Below are positions 33,201 to 42,587 of a DNA stretch of 64,000 nt, piece by piece. Made by a program: the position numbers and the translations under genes. The DNA is from Plutella xylostella (taxonomy: Eukaryota; Arthropoda; Insecta; Lepidoptera; Plutellidae), in the NCBI RefSeq assembly GCF_932276165.1, contig NC_063991.1, forward strand, positions 983,001-1,047,000. Direction: 5' to 3'. Numbering within the stretch: position 1 is the first letter of the stretch; every line of letters begins with the position of its first letter. A model generated the notes under the pieces. The model had not been told where the DNA came from. It made no database searches and worked only from the letters and a program-made list of their open reading frames with translations.

Positions 33201-35780
33201 TAAATACGTCGTATGGAATGATACACATAAAAGATACACATGAAAGAATGGTAAGTACATGATAAAATATCAAAAGGGTCAAGGGGGTCGCGAAATATTT
33301 TTTTAAACCAGGGGGGTCGCATCATGAAAAAGGTTGAAAAACACTGACATAGGTCTTTTAAATTCACATACACTAAATGGACTAGGCCTAAACCCTTGCT
33401 TCACTGGAAGGAGACCCGTGCCCCAGCAGTGGGGACATGATGGGTCGTGTTGATGATGATGAGGGACATAGGGCTCGAAGAATGGATTTCCACTTCCCCC
33501 GATCCTTCGCGGCAGCTTCCAGGCGAGACCAGATGATGCAGCCCCTTTTTCAACAGTGTGTTACCTGTGAGTACAGGGTGTTATACAGGGTGCTGCCCCG
33601 AGCCCGTGTCGCGGCTCAACGTGCGCCAGCTCGTCGACACGCTGGGCTACCTGTGAGTGTTATACAGGATGTTAAACCTAGACATGATGACCGTGACTGG
33701 TTGGCCGATGGTCCCGGGTGTGATCCCTGGCCGGGGCAGATATTTGTACTCGGGTCTTGGGTGTTAATATGTATCTATCTATGTATCTGTGTAGATATCT
33801 GTGTAGGTTGGCTGGTAGAAAATGCTTTTAGCATTAAGTCTACCTTTTGTACACTTATGTTATATTTGTGCAATAAAGTATTAAATATATCAACTGTCCA
33901 ATGTCCCTGATGTCAGACTGCCGTCTGACATCGGCCTGTAGTCTATGACCGAGTCGTCGAGAGCTATAGGTCACTATAATTTTATCATATAGCTTAGAGA
34001 ACGGGTTACGTGTCCAATAACCATAGACCCATATCCAGGCTCTGTCTAGCTTGGGGTCGGACGTCGATACCGTCTGTGAAATGTCCCCACATTTTACATA
34101 TGAAAAATATTAGGGAAAACTCGTGTATCGCACTGCAATAAGCTACTAATGACTAATAACTAATTATGTATTTCTTCCCCCACAGGTCCCTAAAAAACCT
34201 GCAGCGCAAGCAGCTGTGGGTGGTGGCGGTGGAGAGCGACAAGGCGGAGGCGTCCATCACGCAGGCCGAGCAGGTCATCACCAAGATGCACGAGCCCAAG
34301 CAGGTCATCGAGGTAGGTGGGTCCGGCTCGAAGGCCCAGAGTTATAGGCTGAATAAAAGGTGTCTTAAGGTGTTTATGAGAAAATTGGTAGCGATTTGCT
34401 AAGTCACTGTTGGTTCATCGAGGTAGGCATTCAGATCCGGCTTGTAGGACCACTTCGGGATTTTAATTTAGTCAAAGTAACATCCTGAATTTTCTATTGT
34501 TTTCATGCATTCATTCCACTTATGGAAATGAAGCTCTCCCAATCCCAATAGAAAAACCTTTTAAGAATATATTTTTCTGTTACTTACCTTCCAATTCTAC
34601 CTTACAGATACTCCCTCAAACGCAGAGCACCGAACCCGAGACCTCCCACACGGAAGAGCTCCCCATGATGGACGACACAACCGTCTCAGACAACTTCATC
34701 TACGAAATAGCAGAAGAACAAGAGATATCAATGGACGAAGTCAGCGAAATACCCGCAAACCAAGAGTGGACCGTCAACATACTCCCTGACGACTCAAAGC
34801 CTAAATACGCCTTCATCCGTCACTGTAATACGGGTAAAAAGAAGAGGCATTTCACTGCAGACATGACGGAAGTGGTGCAAGGGGACTTCGAGAACTATTA
34901 CATTTTGCCGGATGCTGACCCGTCGGTCGGCGTGGAAGTCACGACTAGTTATGAGCCAGAGAACTATATTGTGGATGAGTATCAGCATTTGGTGCTAGAG
35001 GATCGACCGAAGAAGAGGGGGAGGGAACCTAAGGAGGAAGGTTAGTTGTTTTTTTTTCCATCTTGACATTAAATGATGGCAAATATACATACAAGCGAGC
35101 CCGTATATTTGTACTCACGTGATAGGTTGCTAACCATATCGCCGTTTTGGGATAAGTACAATACACATCTAGAATCTACATGTGCAGGTTTCCTCACGAT
35201 GTTTTCCAATGATGGTAAAATATAATGATATTCAATGTTATGATGTTGTAACTACTTGTAACAGAGCAAAGAAAATCATTATTTTAGTGCTTTCCTTAAA
35301 CACACCTTCATCTGTGTATAACTTTATTACATTACATTAAAAAACATAAATAAAGTTCTGAACTACTGACATCAAGATTCATCATCATCATCAGCCTATA
35401 GCAGTCCACTGCTGGACGTAGGCCTCTCCCAAAGCACGCCACTGGATGCGATCTTTAGCTTTCCGCATGCAATCATATCCAGCCAGTTACTTTCGCATTT
35501 ATAATATTAGTTAGGATAGTTAGGATTTCCTTTTGCGAAAATTAAATGCCAATTTCATAACACACTTCTTAACAAATCAGCAGGCAAGAAGCGAAAGAAG
35601 AAGAACTCAGTCCGCGAACAAGTCAAGCAGATCCAGCGACAAGCGGAGATAGGTCAGGACTGGGTCATAGAGAACAACGTGGCGTTCGACCAAGACGATT
35701 CTGACGACTACGACCCGAAGACCAAGGCGAGGGTGAGGAGGAAAAATAAGAAATATGTCGGCTATGACTTTGTTACGTAG
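21243..35780 (+). CDS. THAP-type zinc-finger protein (413 aa), complete
   Basis: Eight exons join in frame: 21243-21316, 28117-28224, 28682-28800, 30264-30335, 31419-31530, 34186-34312, 34608-35040, 35584-35780. The ATG follows AAA and an in-frame TAG at 21231. Residues 1 to about 80 fit a THAP C2CH module: Cys6 and Cys11 (CVVEGC), Trp in RQAW, then LCGYHFE giving C-x2-H with 48 residues between, and a Pro-containing tail (MLPELL). THAP modules bind DNA through zinc. The rest holds a Gly-rich linker, an Ala/Pro run, a helical stretch (NVRQLVDTLGYLSLKNLQRK), an acidic middle, and a Lys/Arg-rich C-terminus with nuclear-localisation-like runs (KKRGREPK, KKRKKK). It is probably a nuclear DNA-binding factor with unknown targets. 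The module is divergent, so family confidence is moderate; exon structure confidence is high. Confidence 0.8.
22122..25439. mobile_element. hAT-like element with 8-bp target duplication, carrying a nested LINE
   Basis: Element 22130-25431 has 16-bp perfect terminal repeats TAGTGATGTAACGAAT and is flanked by GTATACAT (22122-22129 and 25432-25439). An 8-bp duplication and TAGTGATG-type ends fit hAT. Both ends hold GCGAAT hexamer runs (22160-22220 and 25340-25420). No transposase frame remains; a Jockey/CR1-type LINE occupies 22690-24490. The whole complex is in the first intron of the THAP gene. Confidence 0.8.
22690..24490 (+). mobile_element. Non-LTR retrotransposon (Jockey/CR1-like), 5'-truncated, intact RT frame
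   Basis: One frame runs from about 22701 to the stop at 24195-24197, roughly 498 codons. It shows the RT blocks in order: WKRARIIPIHKKG, NYRPISILP, HGFRKGRS, AIYIDFASAFDKVNH, SGVPQGSHLGPILFLVFIND, FADDLKIY, then the thumb and a C-terminal LGFVKRNSKEF, HLEFSSAAWSP region. The endonuclease part is missing. The 3' end is an A-rich (TAAA)n tail near 24462-24490. FADD with D is intact and no internal stop is seen, so insertion was recent, though the 5'-truncated copy cannot move alone. Confidence 0.85.
26167..27679. mobile_element. DNA transposon with ends CAGGGTGTCCACT and subterminal repeats
   Basis: Inverted ends CAGGGTGTCCACT are flanked by ATTAC on both sides (26162-26166, 27680-27684). Near both ends the unit AAAGTCAGGGAA is repeated, as binding sites for a transposase often are. 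A SINE (26625-26873) is inserted inside. No transposase frame is left. Confidence 0.7.
26625..26873 (-). mobile_element. tRNA-derived SINE (family B)
   Basis: Same tRNA-like head as family A (GAATGGCGTAGTGGTTAG, GGTTCGATTCCCGGCTGGG) but a different tail: AATGGCAATAGGCCCGCCCC, GGTGCAGCAATGCACCTCTG, CCCCGCAAGAGGGTAC. A second copy lies at 62055-62300. Confidence 0.75.
27775..27990 (-). mobile_element. LINE 3' end fragment
   Basis: AT-rich start (TAATATAATAA, CATTTATTGCAGAC) followed by CAAGGCCACCCAGTGCTGCC. This looks like the antisense 3' UTR of a non-LTR element. Similar ends: 53412-53640 and 57868-57995. Confidence 0.45.
28848..28994. mobile_element. Harbinger-like hairpin MITE (GGGTGCTTACATAGAG), copy 2, TTA duplication
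   Basis: Element 28851-28991 with ends GGGTGCCTGCATAGAGAATC against the inverse of GGGTGCTTACATAGAGAATC, flanked by TTA on both sides. A long internal palindrome around ACCTGATTATGCGAAAGCG. It lies 50 bp after a THAP exon. Confidence 0.75.
28995..30056. other. THAP-gene intron; nothing recognised
   Basis: AT-rich, with no exon or clear repeat boundary. A short overlapping frame pair near 29666-29903 has no support. Confidence 0.4.
30057..30210. mobile_element. MITE with ACAGGGTGT ends
   Basis: Left ACAGGGTGTCGCAAAATTG, right TTTTTGCAACACCCTGTAG. The left part also carries CATTCTGAACAACTTTTGTT, shared with 53340-53390 and 27390-27410. Ends 53 bp before a THAP exon. Confidence 0.65.
30704..30836. 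mobile_element. Hairpin MITE (AAGACGTGAC family), copy
   Basis: Left AGCATAGGGCGCTATTAAGA, right TCACGTCTTAAATGCACCCC, with CGCTCGCTCTTGAG and GTGAGTGAGCGCGATGCAAA between. Same family as 3820, 15661, 48367 and 48505. Confidence 0.65.
31560..31830 (-). mobile_element. tRNA-derived SINE (family A), minus strand
   Basis: Starts in the tail (GGGAACATCTCACACACGGC) and ends in the head (ACTACGCCATTCGGTCG). A 20-base segment (ATCTGTCTTTAAACAAAT) is duplicated inside. It lies 30 bp after THAP exon 5, where a GATGAT run begins. Confidence 0.75.
31862..33354. mobile_element. hAT element, 8-bp target duplication, with nested RTE LINE
   Basis: Element 31870-33346 starts CAGTGTTTTTCAACC and ends with its inverse. 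Both flanks carry ACATAGGT (31862-31869, 33347-33354). CAGTG-type ends and an 8-bp duplication are typical of hAT. Near both ends is GGGTCGC. The interior is mainly an RTE LINE fragment; no hAT transposase was recognised. Confidence 0.82.
32090..32960 (+). mobile_element. RTE-type LINE fragment (reverse transcriptase, frame-broken)
   Basis: In shifting frames: MDHINTVRKIIQKTEEYN, FVDYEKAFDSIET, RGVRQEDVISPKLFNNALED, LRFADDIVIM, then FKVAQRATKRVMLGVSLMNR and RRVLEWRPRTGKR. Several deletions and frameshifts; a dead copy. Confidence 0.8.
33595..33652 (+). other. Partial copy of THAP-gene exon 5, phase-compatible with replacing it
   Basis: Repeats the last ~57 bases of exon 31419-31530 and its CT|GTGAGTG donor. 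An AG at the end of TTATACAG (33582-33589) would start an exon with two bases before TGC-TGC-CCC-GAG, matching the phase left by exon 4, and the end phase matches exon 6. Its four differences from exon 5 (CAA/CAG, CTA/CTC, GTA/GTC, ACA/ACG) are all synonymous. A hAT element with a nested LINE separates the two copies. Confidence 0.6.
33705..34100 (+). mobile_element. SINE family A pieces split by a LINE 3' end
   Basis: The head B box region (GGTCCCGGGTGTGATCCC) and GGGGCAGATATTTG are at 33705-33790, with the tail (AGCTTGGGGTCGGACGTC) at 34045-34095. Between them is a LINE-like end (AATGCTTTTAGCATTAAGTC, GTGCAATAAAGTATTAAAT). Confidence 0.5.
35383..35535. mobile_element. LINE tail and Helitron fragments
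   Basis: CATCATCATCAGCCTATAGC and CCACTGCTGGACGTAGGCCT belong to the RTE-type 3' end (minus strand); GTTACTTTCGCATTTATAAT with ATTAGTTAGGAT is a Lep1-like end. Both lie in the last THAP intron. Confidence 0.6.
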
Positions 35781-37164
35781 TAGGGTTGGTCTTAGCGTGG
35801 ATGCAGAGACAAGGCGTTTTTGTTCAGACTTGTTATAGAGGGTAACTAAAGTTGCTGTGTGTCTTTTTGGTTGGATTTATGTGTGAACTATGTTTTAAGC
35901 CATAAAAAACATTGGTTTTCGCCTGTAACTACTAGTACCCGTAATGTACTAGAGTTCAAAATAAGGAGGGAACTATTTTCCCTTTGACTTATTAAGGGTT
36001 AAAGTAAAACATAAGAACCGATGTAATTCTAACAAGTAAATATGGTTATGTAAACAATGGAACCATATTTTACCTGTGATTTGTTAGTTGGTAATATTCG
36101 GTAAAAAATCACAGTAACAATGTTTACCTATTATGACAAGTCTGAAAAAATGCAGTATATAGGTTTTGCTGCGTTTAGATGGGCAATCGATCGGAGGTTT
36201 GGTTGATTTGGAGTAGATGGCGCTAGTAGCGCGGTAGATGTAGGATGGTGGTTCATAGATGGCGTTTAAGAGGCGGTTCACACAACAGCAAAGTCATTGC
36301 CTTTCAATTTTAACCTGTATTTAAATGCAAAATGGATTCGCGGTCAAAGTGACTGCGATAAAATAGGTTTTTTTGCATTGGTTTGCCTCGGTCGTGTCTA
36401 AGAATGGACCCTAAAGCTATATATTTTAACCTCCTAAACTTCGTATCTCGGTGTTACTAAACAGTCCCAAGCAACCACTATGGAAAGATGCTGAATCGAT
36501 TCCTAAATAACGCTACATTTATATCGGCGAAAATCAGCTCAAACAGTTCCGTCAGTTTCCCATAGATGGCGTACTAAGCGGCTACCTCAGATCGATTGCT
36601 ATTCTGTGCGCAGTAATGTTGTATCTACGTGGATATGTATAGCTTTTGGTCTCGATTTTAATGTCGGTATTTGTTTTATTTTCTGTAGTTTTCTGAGTTT
36701 GACCGCTTTTACACTAGTGACAAGTAGAATAACATCGCCGGGTATGTAAATATTATAATAACAGCAAAAGTGCTGCAAATATTATAAAACAAACCCTTAA
36801 ATTAATTCCTAAGTGACATGAAATATGGATTGACTACAGCCAAGTATGAATAAATTCTAAATTAATTGTGAAGTTAGAACCATCAAACCGATTGTAAAAT
36901 AAAACTTATATAATACATTGTAAGATGGCTTATAATTTTGTTAGTCACTAAAAATATACAAGTTTGTGTGTATTTGTTTATAAACCATCCGTAGCTCTAG
37001 TACAGGATTTATAGCTGCATATAATTTTCCATCAAAAGTTTCATGATAGTTTCCGATAGAGGCGCCACTTTGTGTGCGACGCAACGTAAACGGACAAAGT
37101 TTATGCAAAAGCTAAAAACCCGTACAAGGCGTACTGAAAATATTTAAAGAAGTAAATGTAGGTC
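35781..37164. other. Probable 3' UTR of the THAP gene and following spacer
   Basis: No coding exon. Contains AGATGGCGCTAGTAGCGC and CCATAGATGGCG motifs (36218-36570) of a dispersed type, and two AATAAA hexamers. Confidence 0.35.
36898..36903 (+). terminator. Candidate polyadenylation signal of the THAP gene
   Basis: AATAAA about 1.1 kb after the THAP stop codon; another lies at 36849-36854. Either could end the transcript. Position alone is the evidence. Confidence 0.3.
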
Positions 37165-37411
37165 TACAGTCGTCGAAATATAATAGACCCGTTTGGACAG
37201 CTCCAAAATGTATGGGATGACAGCCGGTGTCAAATCGAAATCATTAAAAATCTAAACAATAAGTAACTTTTGGAGCTTCAAAAAATATTTTTCTTTCGGC
37301 CGTTAAATAATTAGCCAGATTATGTGTCTTTATGTATTTCATCAAGTTAATCAAGAGTAAATAGCTAATATGTGTAGCTGTCCAAACTGGCCTATTATAT
37401 TTCGACGACTG
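37165..37411. mobile_element. Tc1/mariner-like MITE (CAGTCGTCGAAATATAATAG), copy 1
   Basis: Starts CAGTCGTCGAAATATAATAG after TA and ends with the inverse. The interior includes TTCTTTCGGCCGTTAAATAA. The second copy (38101-38328) is in inverted orientation. Confidence 0.7.
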
Positions 37412-37898
37412 GAGGTAATTTTTTATCTCAGTATATCTACACAAAACACTTAATTGCAGTGCAACCTAAATTAATAATGACTGACTGTGTGAAATCTTAA
37501 AATAACGACAATTTAATCTTACGTACAGTTCGGTGCATATAAACCTGACCTAGCATTGTCACTCTAAACTATCTGTGTTTAATTTTTTATTTAGTAGCCG
37601 GAATGTTAAGATTTTTTCAAAAAATAAATGCAATAATGCTAAGTCAACATAACAGTAGCCTGATGCATAGTTATTAATAAACACTTTATGCCTGAGGAAG
37701 ACTGAGGACATAATATTGTGGCCTATGTCCGTCTGTGGACATAACAATTTTTGTTGTCAGATATTTATGTAAAGACAGACTATACATAGATATAAATTTA
37801 AAATGAGTGAGGGATTTGTCTGAGCCTTATTTTACACCTTTTGAGCAGTAAAAAAATTACGTAATTTATATAGTGCGAGAGAGTCGCCACCTAGCGGT

Positions 37899-37992
37899 AC
37901 TTCACTACCCAGCTGCCATAAATACGGCGCTGTGATGGTGGAACGCGCATTAAAAGTGAGTTTATCGACGTCGATAACGCACCCGTGAAGCG
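37899..37992. mobile_element. MITE with TIR CACGGGTTCGTTATCGACG, copy 3 (left end degraded)
   Basis: Right part CGTCGATAACGCACCCGTGA and interior CCATAAATACGGCGCTGTGA match the copies at 5806 and 11388. Confidence 0.5.
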
Positions 37993-38098
37993 ACAGCAGT
38001 CCCATACGAATTCGCGCTTTCTTTTCACTATTCAAACGTTAAGAAAAACTCGTTCTCGGCCCTCAGAAACGGTCCTTGCCTTCAACATAAATATTCCC

Positions 38099-38330
38099 TA
38101 CAGTCGTCGAAATATAATAGGCCCATTTGGACAGCTTCACAAATTTGCTGATTACTCTTGATTTACTTGATGAAATACATAAAAAGTCACATAATCTGGC
38201 TTATTATTTAACGGCCGAAAGAAAAAAGAAATTTTAAAGCAACAAAAGTTACTTATTGTTTTATGATTAGGTTTGACACCAACTGTCATCCCATAAATTT
38301 TTGAGCTGTCCAAACATTTCGACGACTATA
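38099..38330. mobile_element. Tc1/mariner-like MITE (CAGTCGTCGAAATATAATAG), copy 2, TA duplication
   Basis: Element 38101-38328 between TA and TA. The internal sequence is the inverse of copy 1 (ATCAAGTAAATC, TTAACGGCCGAAAG). Confidence 0.72.
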
Positions 38331-38947
38331 ATTATTTGTCATAATTATTATCGGGGTTTTTAACTTCCGTTATATTATGTTTAATTATCAAGTTAAATAA
38401 TTGATAAGCAAATTAAGATTATAAATAATACGGTTTTGATATAAAAAATGTTGTTAAAAGTCCACGCTAGTCAACAAAGAAAATACCTAAGTGTATTTTA
38501 CCATAGCTGGGTAAAAAAAACTAAAATAACAATGTTTTTTTCTTTCTGTAGTACAGTCTGCAGAGAAACCTGACCAGTAGTCATCAGTAGCAATGACAAG
38601 CTAAGAGGGGTCAGGTTTCTCTGTAGGTTAATGTACATGAATATAACAGAGTTCTTATGAGCCTTAATTTTGACTGATATTTTGGATATCATTATGTTTT
38701 ATATAGCAAATTGACAGTAAGTATGCCAATTTCATATTGACAGTCCATTGGTGAACAGAGAAACACTAAAATCTAAATTAAGCTAGAATTTTTGTATCTC
38801 ATAGTTAGAAAGTCTAGCTTGTAAGAATTAGGTCATACGCACACATTGTTAGTTTTTTTAAATATTAATTATACCGTTTCAAATGTCACCCTGTCAAACA
38901 CATATTTACAATACTAGATTCAAGCTTTGTAACTAATTCATCTTAAA

Positions 38948-39068
38948 TTATACAGGTTGTTGCAAAAATGGCATGACTATAGGCACAGGGTATACTAAGC
39001 CGGAAACAGCATGTGCAGCATACATGCTGTTTCCGGCTTAGTATACCCTTTTCGCAACAACCTGTATA
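38948..39068. mobile_element. Hairpin MITE of the ACAGGGTGTTGCAAAA family
   Basis: Outer arms ACAGGTTGTTGCAAAAA / TTTTCGCAACAACCTGT; inner arms GGTATACTAAGCCGGAAACA and its inverse; a short loop around GCAGCAT. Confidence 0.75.
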
Positions 39069-39391
39069 CATTTTGGAATGAAGTGTGCGTAAGACACAAT
39101 ACAGGGTGGGATTTTATAAATGAGAGTGTCACTAAATTCCACCCTAGTATAATGTACATAAACTACAAATATCGACATTATATCACCATCCTAAATTTGT
39201 TTTTTTTTTATCATAGAAATATTGTATTTAAAAATATTATTGTAATATAGCATTATCAGCAACCTTATAAGGAAATACCTATATAGTTTTTTTGTCGTTT
39301 ATAAGTAAACCTGCTTAGGTTTTTAATACTGACTTGCAAATTCGTGTCTCCTGGGTATATGACATTGTTTTATTTAAGACCATGGAGGTAG

Positions 39392-39606
39392 AAAAAAAAC
39401 GGAAGGAATCTCGCTAACTAAAAAGTGAAGCACCCAAAGTAAGTCGATTTCATTGTTGCGACGAGCCCGACACACGCATTCACGCTCAAAGTAAGTCAGT
39501 CCGCCGCCGCGCGCCAATCACGTCGCACCTACGCACCCACACACTCATGTCGCCGCCATTGCTGTGCTTCATTTTTTAGTTTGCGAGAATCCTTCCGTCT
39601 TTTTTA
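39392..39606. mobile_element. MITE with ends AAACGGAAGGAATCTCGC
   Basis: Left ACGGAAGGAATCTCGCTAAC and TAAAAAGTGAAGCA; right TGCTTCATTTTTTAGTTTGC and GAGAATCCTTCCGT. The inside is GC-rich (GCCGCCGCGCGCCAATCACG). Single copy in the window. Confidence 0.65.
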
Positions 39607-39609
39607 ATA

Positions 39610-40990
39610 CTTATGTTTTCGGGAGGTCAGTTGTTTTTAATAAATTAAACATGCTACAAGATTGAGTTAAAATTTCGGTTTTTTACATTAAGTATGTACC
39701 TGTATTGTGCTAAATCCAGAATAAATAGCTCATTCTCTTAAATAACTATAGTCAATTTTTAATAGCAACGCAGTAATAAAAATATTTCGGTTTTCGTTGT
39801 TTCAAAAATAGACTATAGTTGATGTTTCATCAATTTTTATCACAGAAATGAATTTTAAAGTATATATTTTAGTTGAGTACCCGTTTTATATAGTTTTGCG
39901 CAGATGTGAATTTAGTCTAATAAATATGTTAATTACTATACAGTGTGTTTGCAACGGCGATGACGCGAAGTGTATCCATTTGGCAGCAGGTGACATGAGG
40001 TTGTAACAGACATCGTGTCGCAACGTTAATACTGTGTTTGTAAACGATTGAAAACGATAAAGCTCTGGTTTTCTTCTGTCATCTGCATACATTTTCTGTC
40101 AAAAGTGTTATGATGGTTTCCGCCAGAGGCGCCACTTTGTACGCGAAACGTAAAACGTAAGCTTTTATAGCTTTCGACAAACTATCAAACATGTACTACA
40201 CGTTCTGGTTTTTACAGATGTGAAATGTGTACATACAAACCAGTAGTGGCGTTCACCACCAATTATTACCTTTAGTGCTAATTTCTCCATAGTCGGTTAG
40301 AGCATGACCAGGTATTAGTGGTTGACTTTCGACACATCTGTCAAGAACTTAATATGGAAATGACGTGTAATTGATAGACCAATCCCGGTCGGTTAGATTA
40401 GATAACCGACTATGGAGAAATTGGGGCTTAAAATTCAACTGTTCACTCAGTTTTTACTATTGATATCGCTTGTACTATGCCTTTGAAATACGCTGTATAT
40501 TGTGGTAAGGTATAAAGATTATTATTATAGTTTATGCATTTCACGAAAGATTATTAATAGTTTTTGAATTAAATGACTACTAAAAAGACTAGTTAAGACC
40601 ATCCGTTGGTATTTTAGCATAAATTGAAGGAGGAGAAATCATATAAGTATGTATTATGTCATCGTGACTTGCAAAAACTATGGCTAGTTATAAATGTAAA
40701 TGATCGCCTTTATTATTATTGTAATAAGGTTCAGAATGTGGTAATGTTGTTTAAATAATGGTTTGCCATGATTCATGTGTTTTATTTATAATTTTATCAT
40801 CCTCAAAATGATCAGGTGAGTTGAAAGAATCTTCTTACATAAAATATTAATAATATAAAAAAAATACTGAGAAACGATTCAAAGTCATACAATTTAGATC
40901 GAGAATCGATTCACGGAGTTACGAATACGATCCAAAAGATCGATTCAAGCCAGAAAATCGGGCATCCCTAATCTGTGGCTTGACTATAAA
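39610..40990. other. AT-rich intergenic DNA; nothing recognised
   Basis: No exon or bounded element. GGAGAAATT blocks near 40281 and 40416 (inverse CCATAGTCGGTTAGA against TAACCGACTATGG) suggest a decayed inverted repeat. Confidence 0.35.
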
Positions 40991-40998
40991 TTACACGA

Positions 40999-41216
40999 CG
41001 TTCGAATGGCGTAGTGGTTAGTGGCTCTGACTGCTATGCAGAAGGTCCCGGGTTCGATTCCCGGCTGGAGCAGATATTTGTTTAAAGACAGATATTTGTA
41101 CTCAGGTCTTGGATGTTCATATTTTTATTTAATATGTATCTATGTATTATGTAGATATATCACAGGCTCTGCCTAGTTTGGGGTCGGTTGGCCGTGTGTG
41201 AGATGTCCCCACATAT
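40999..41216 (+). mobile_element. tRNA-derived SINE (family A)
   Basis: Head GAATGGCGTAGTGGTTAGTG, B box-like GGTTCGATTCCCGGCTGGAG, tail GGCCGTGTGTGAGATGTCCC. It lies directly downstream of the OB-like gene's stop codon and holds the first AATAAA on that gene's strand. Confidence 0.78.
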
Positions 41217-41256
41217 TATATTACACCGCCAGGCGCTATTAAGCACCTATATCATG

Positions 41257-42578
41257 TTAAGTGTCGTCTTGATAAATATTAGGTGGAATGGCACCATGCA
41301 ATTGCTTTACTTCATTGAGAACCTTGTTGAGTTTGATGGCGGTAGATGCGGACATCACCTGTGAAAATGGAAAATAAATATGTAGATAGTTACATGACAT
41401 GACAAATAAGTTACAGTTGAATAAGAGTAGTAATAAAACATGGGGTGTGGTTTTAAGCATAGACTGTCCATGTGGTCAGTGTTAACTACTAAATGAATCA
41501 TTAGCCCATAATCATCCACTGCTGGACAATAGGCTTCTGTTAAATCAGATGTAATGATTATTCCTATAACTCCACAAGGAGTATAGGGCCTCCACAGTTA
41601 TTCTCCAGACGTTTCTGCCCTTGGCCTTTTTGGGGAAGGAAGTGTAGAAAGTAAATACTTACCTATAAGTAAAGAGATGATTAAGGAGTTAAGTTCTTAC
41701 TAAAATTATAAATGCAAAACATGTTTGTGACTCTTTCTTTCACAAGATAACAGAGGGCCTATCACGGGCCAACATGGCAAAAATCTTGTAATCACTGCAC
41801 AGCAGAAGGTTTTCTATGAAAATTGTTAAGTAGGTACCCCATTAACAGTAGGCTAATTTTTATCCCAGAATTCCCATGGGGAAACCTTTTAAGGTGTAGC
41901 GGGAAAAGCGAGCAAATTGTAAGTACCATCACAATCCACACCATCAGCACAGGTCTGTTCCTCCACATGAGCTCTCCGAACAGCTGCACGGTCTGCGGCA
42001 GCACCACCGACGGCATCCTCTCAGACTCCATGTACAGCATGGAGACTTGGATACGGGAGTCCTCTCGCTGGTTTGAGTCTATCTGTGGTGAAGAGAATTA
42101 AAGATATAATCTGTTAATGATTTTCTAGCTATGTGTGGAATTCAACATATTTACTTTACAAAGATTTTCATCTCTGTGCCAAAAACAAGAGCTGGACTAG
42201 GGTTTGTAACCATTTGGCTAGTCAGATTAGTGTCCGTCGCTGACTTTCTAGGGTGTGCCGAATGTATATCACTCTAGAAAGCACCTTTTGTGCACTCTAA
42301 CCAATAATAACTTACACTTTCCAAATAGTATCTGCCGTTTTCACTAAAAAGGGTCCCAATGGTTCTACACTTCTTTGCCACAATCATGTCATCATCACAT
42401 AAGTTTCGCAGCTCTGAGGCGTCAAAGAATGAGTAGAATTCATCCTGAAACATTAATAATTAAGGTAAAGGCTAGAAGAAATGGTTAACAAAGAAGTTAA
42501 ATTAAAACTTACCTTTGGAGTTTCGTCAGTAAAGGGAATATTGCGGTATGTGTTATTGACTGTATGATTCATGGTCAT
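41257..42578 (-). CDS. Small protein with OB-fold-like pattern (150 aa), complete
   Basis: Four exons, all phase 0: 42513-42578, 42316-42444, 41927-42082, 41257-41358. The first ATG (MTMNHTV) is directly preceded by an in-frame TAA. Donors are GTAAGT, GTAAGT and GTACTT; acceptors are TTTCAG, CCACAG and TTCACAG. The sequence pattern suggests a small beta-barrel: RTIGTLF, then IQVSMLYM, VVLPQTVQLFGEL, VLMVWIVM, then a C-terminal helix (TAIKLNKVLNEVKQ). A G-x-L strand, a middle strand and a GEL strand followed by a helix are what OB-fold subunits such as TEN1 or RPA14 show, and the length fits. This is a weak, by-eye match, not an identification. A foldback Tc1/mariner element ends 9 bp upstream of the start codon. 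The nearest downstream AATAAA on this strand lies inside a SINE at 41124-41129. Confidence 0.65.
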
Positions 42579-42587
42579 TTATACTTA

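Noticed and set aside
33437..33910. 157-codon open frame
   Set aside because: It crosses a GATGAT repeat, the copied THAP exon in another frame, a SINE and a LINE tail; composition is repeat-derived.
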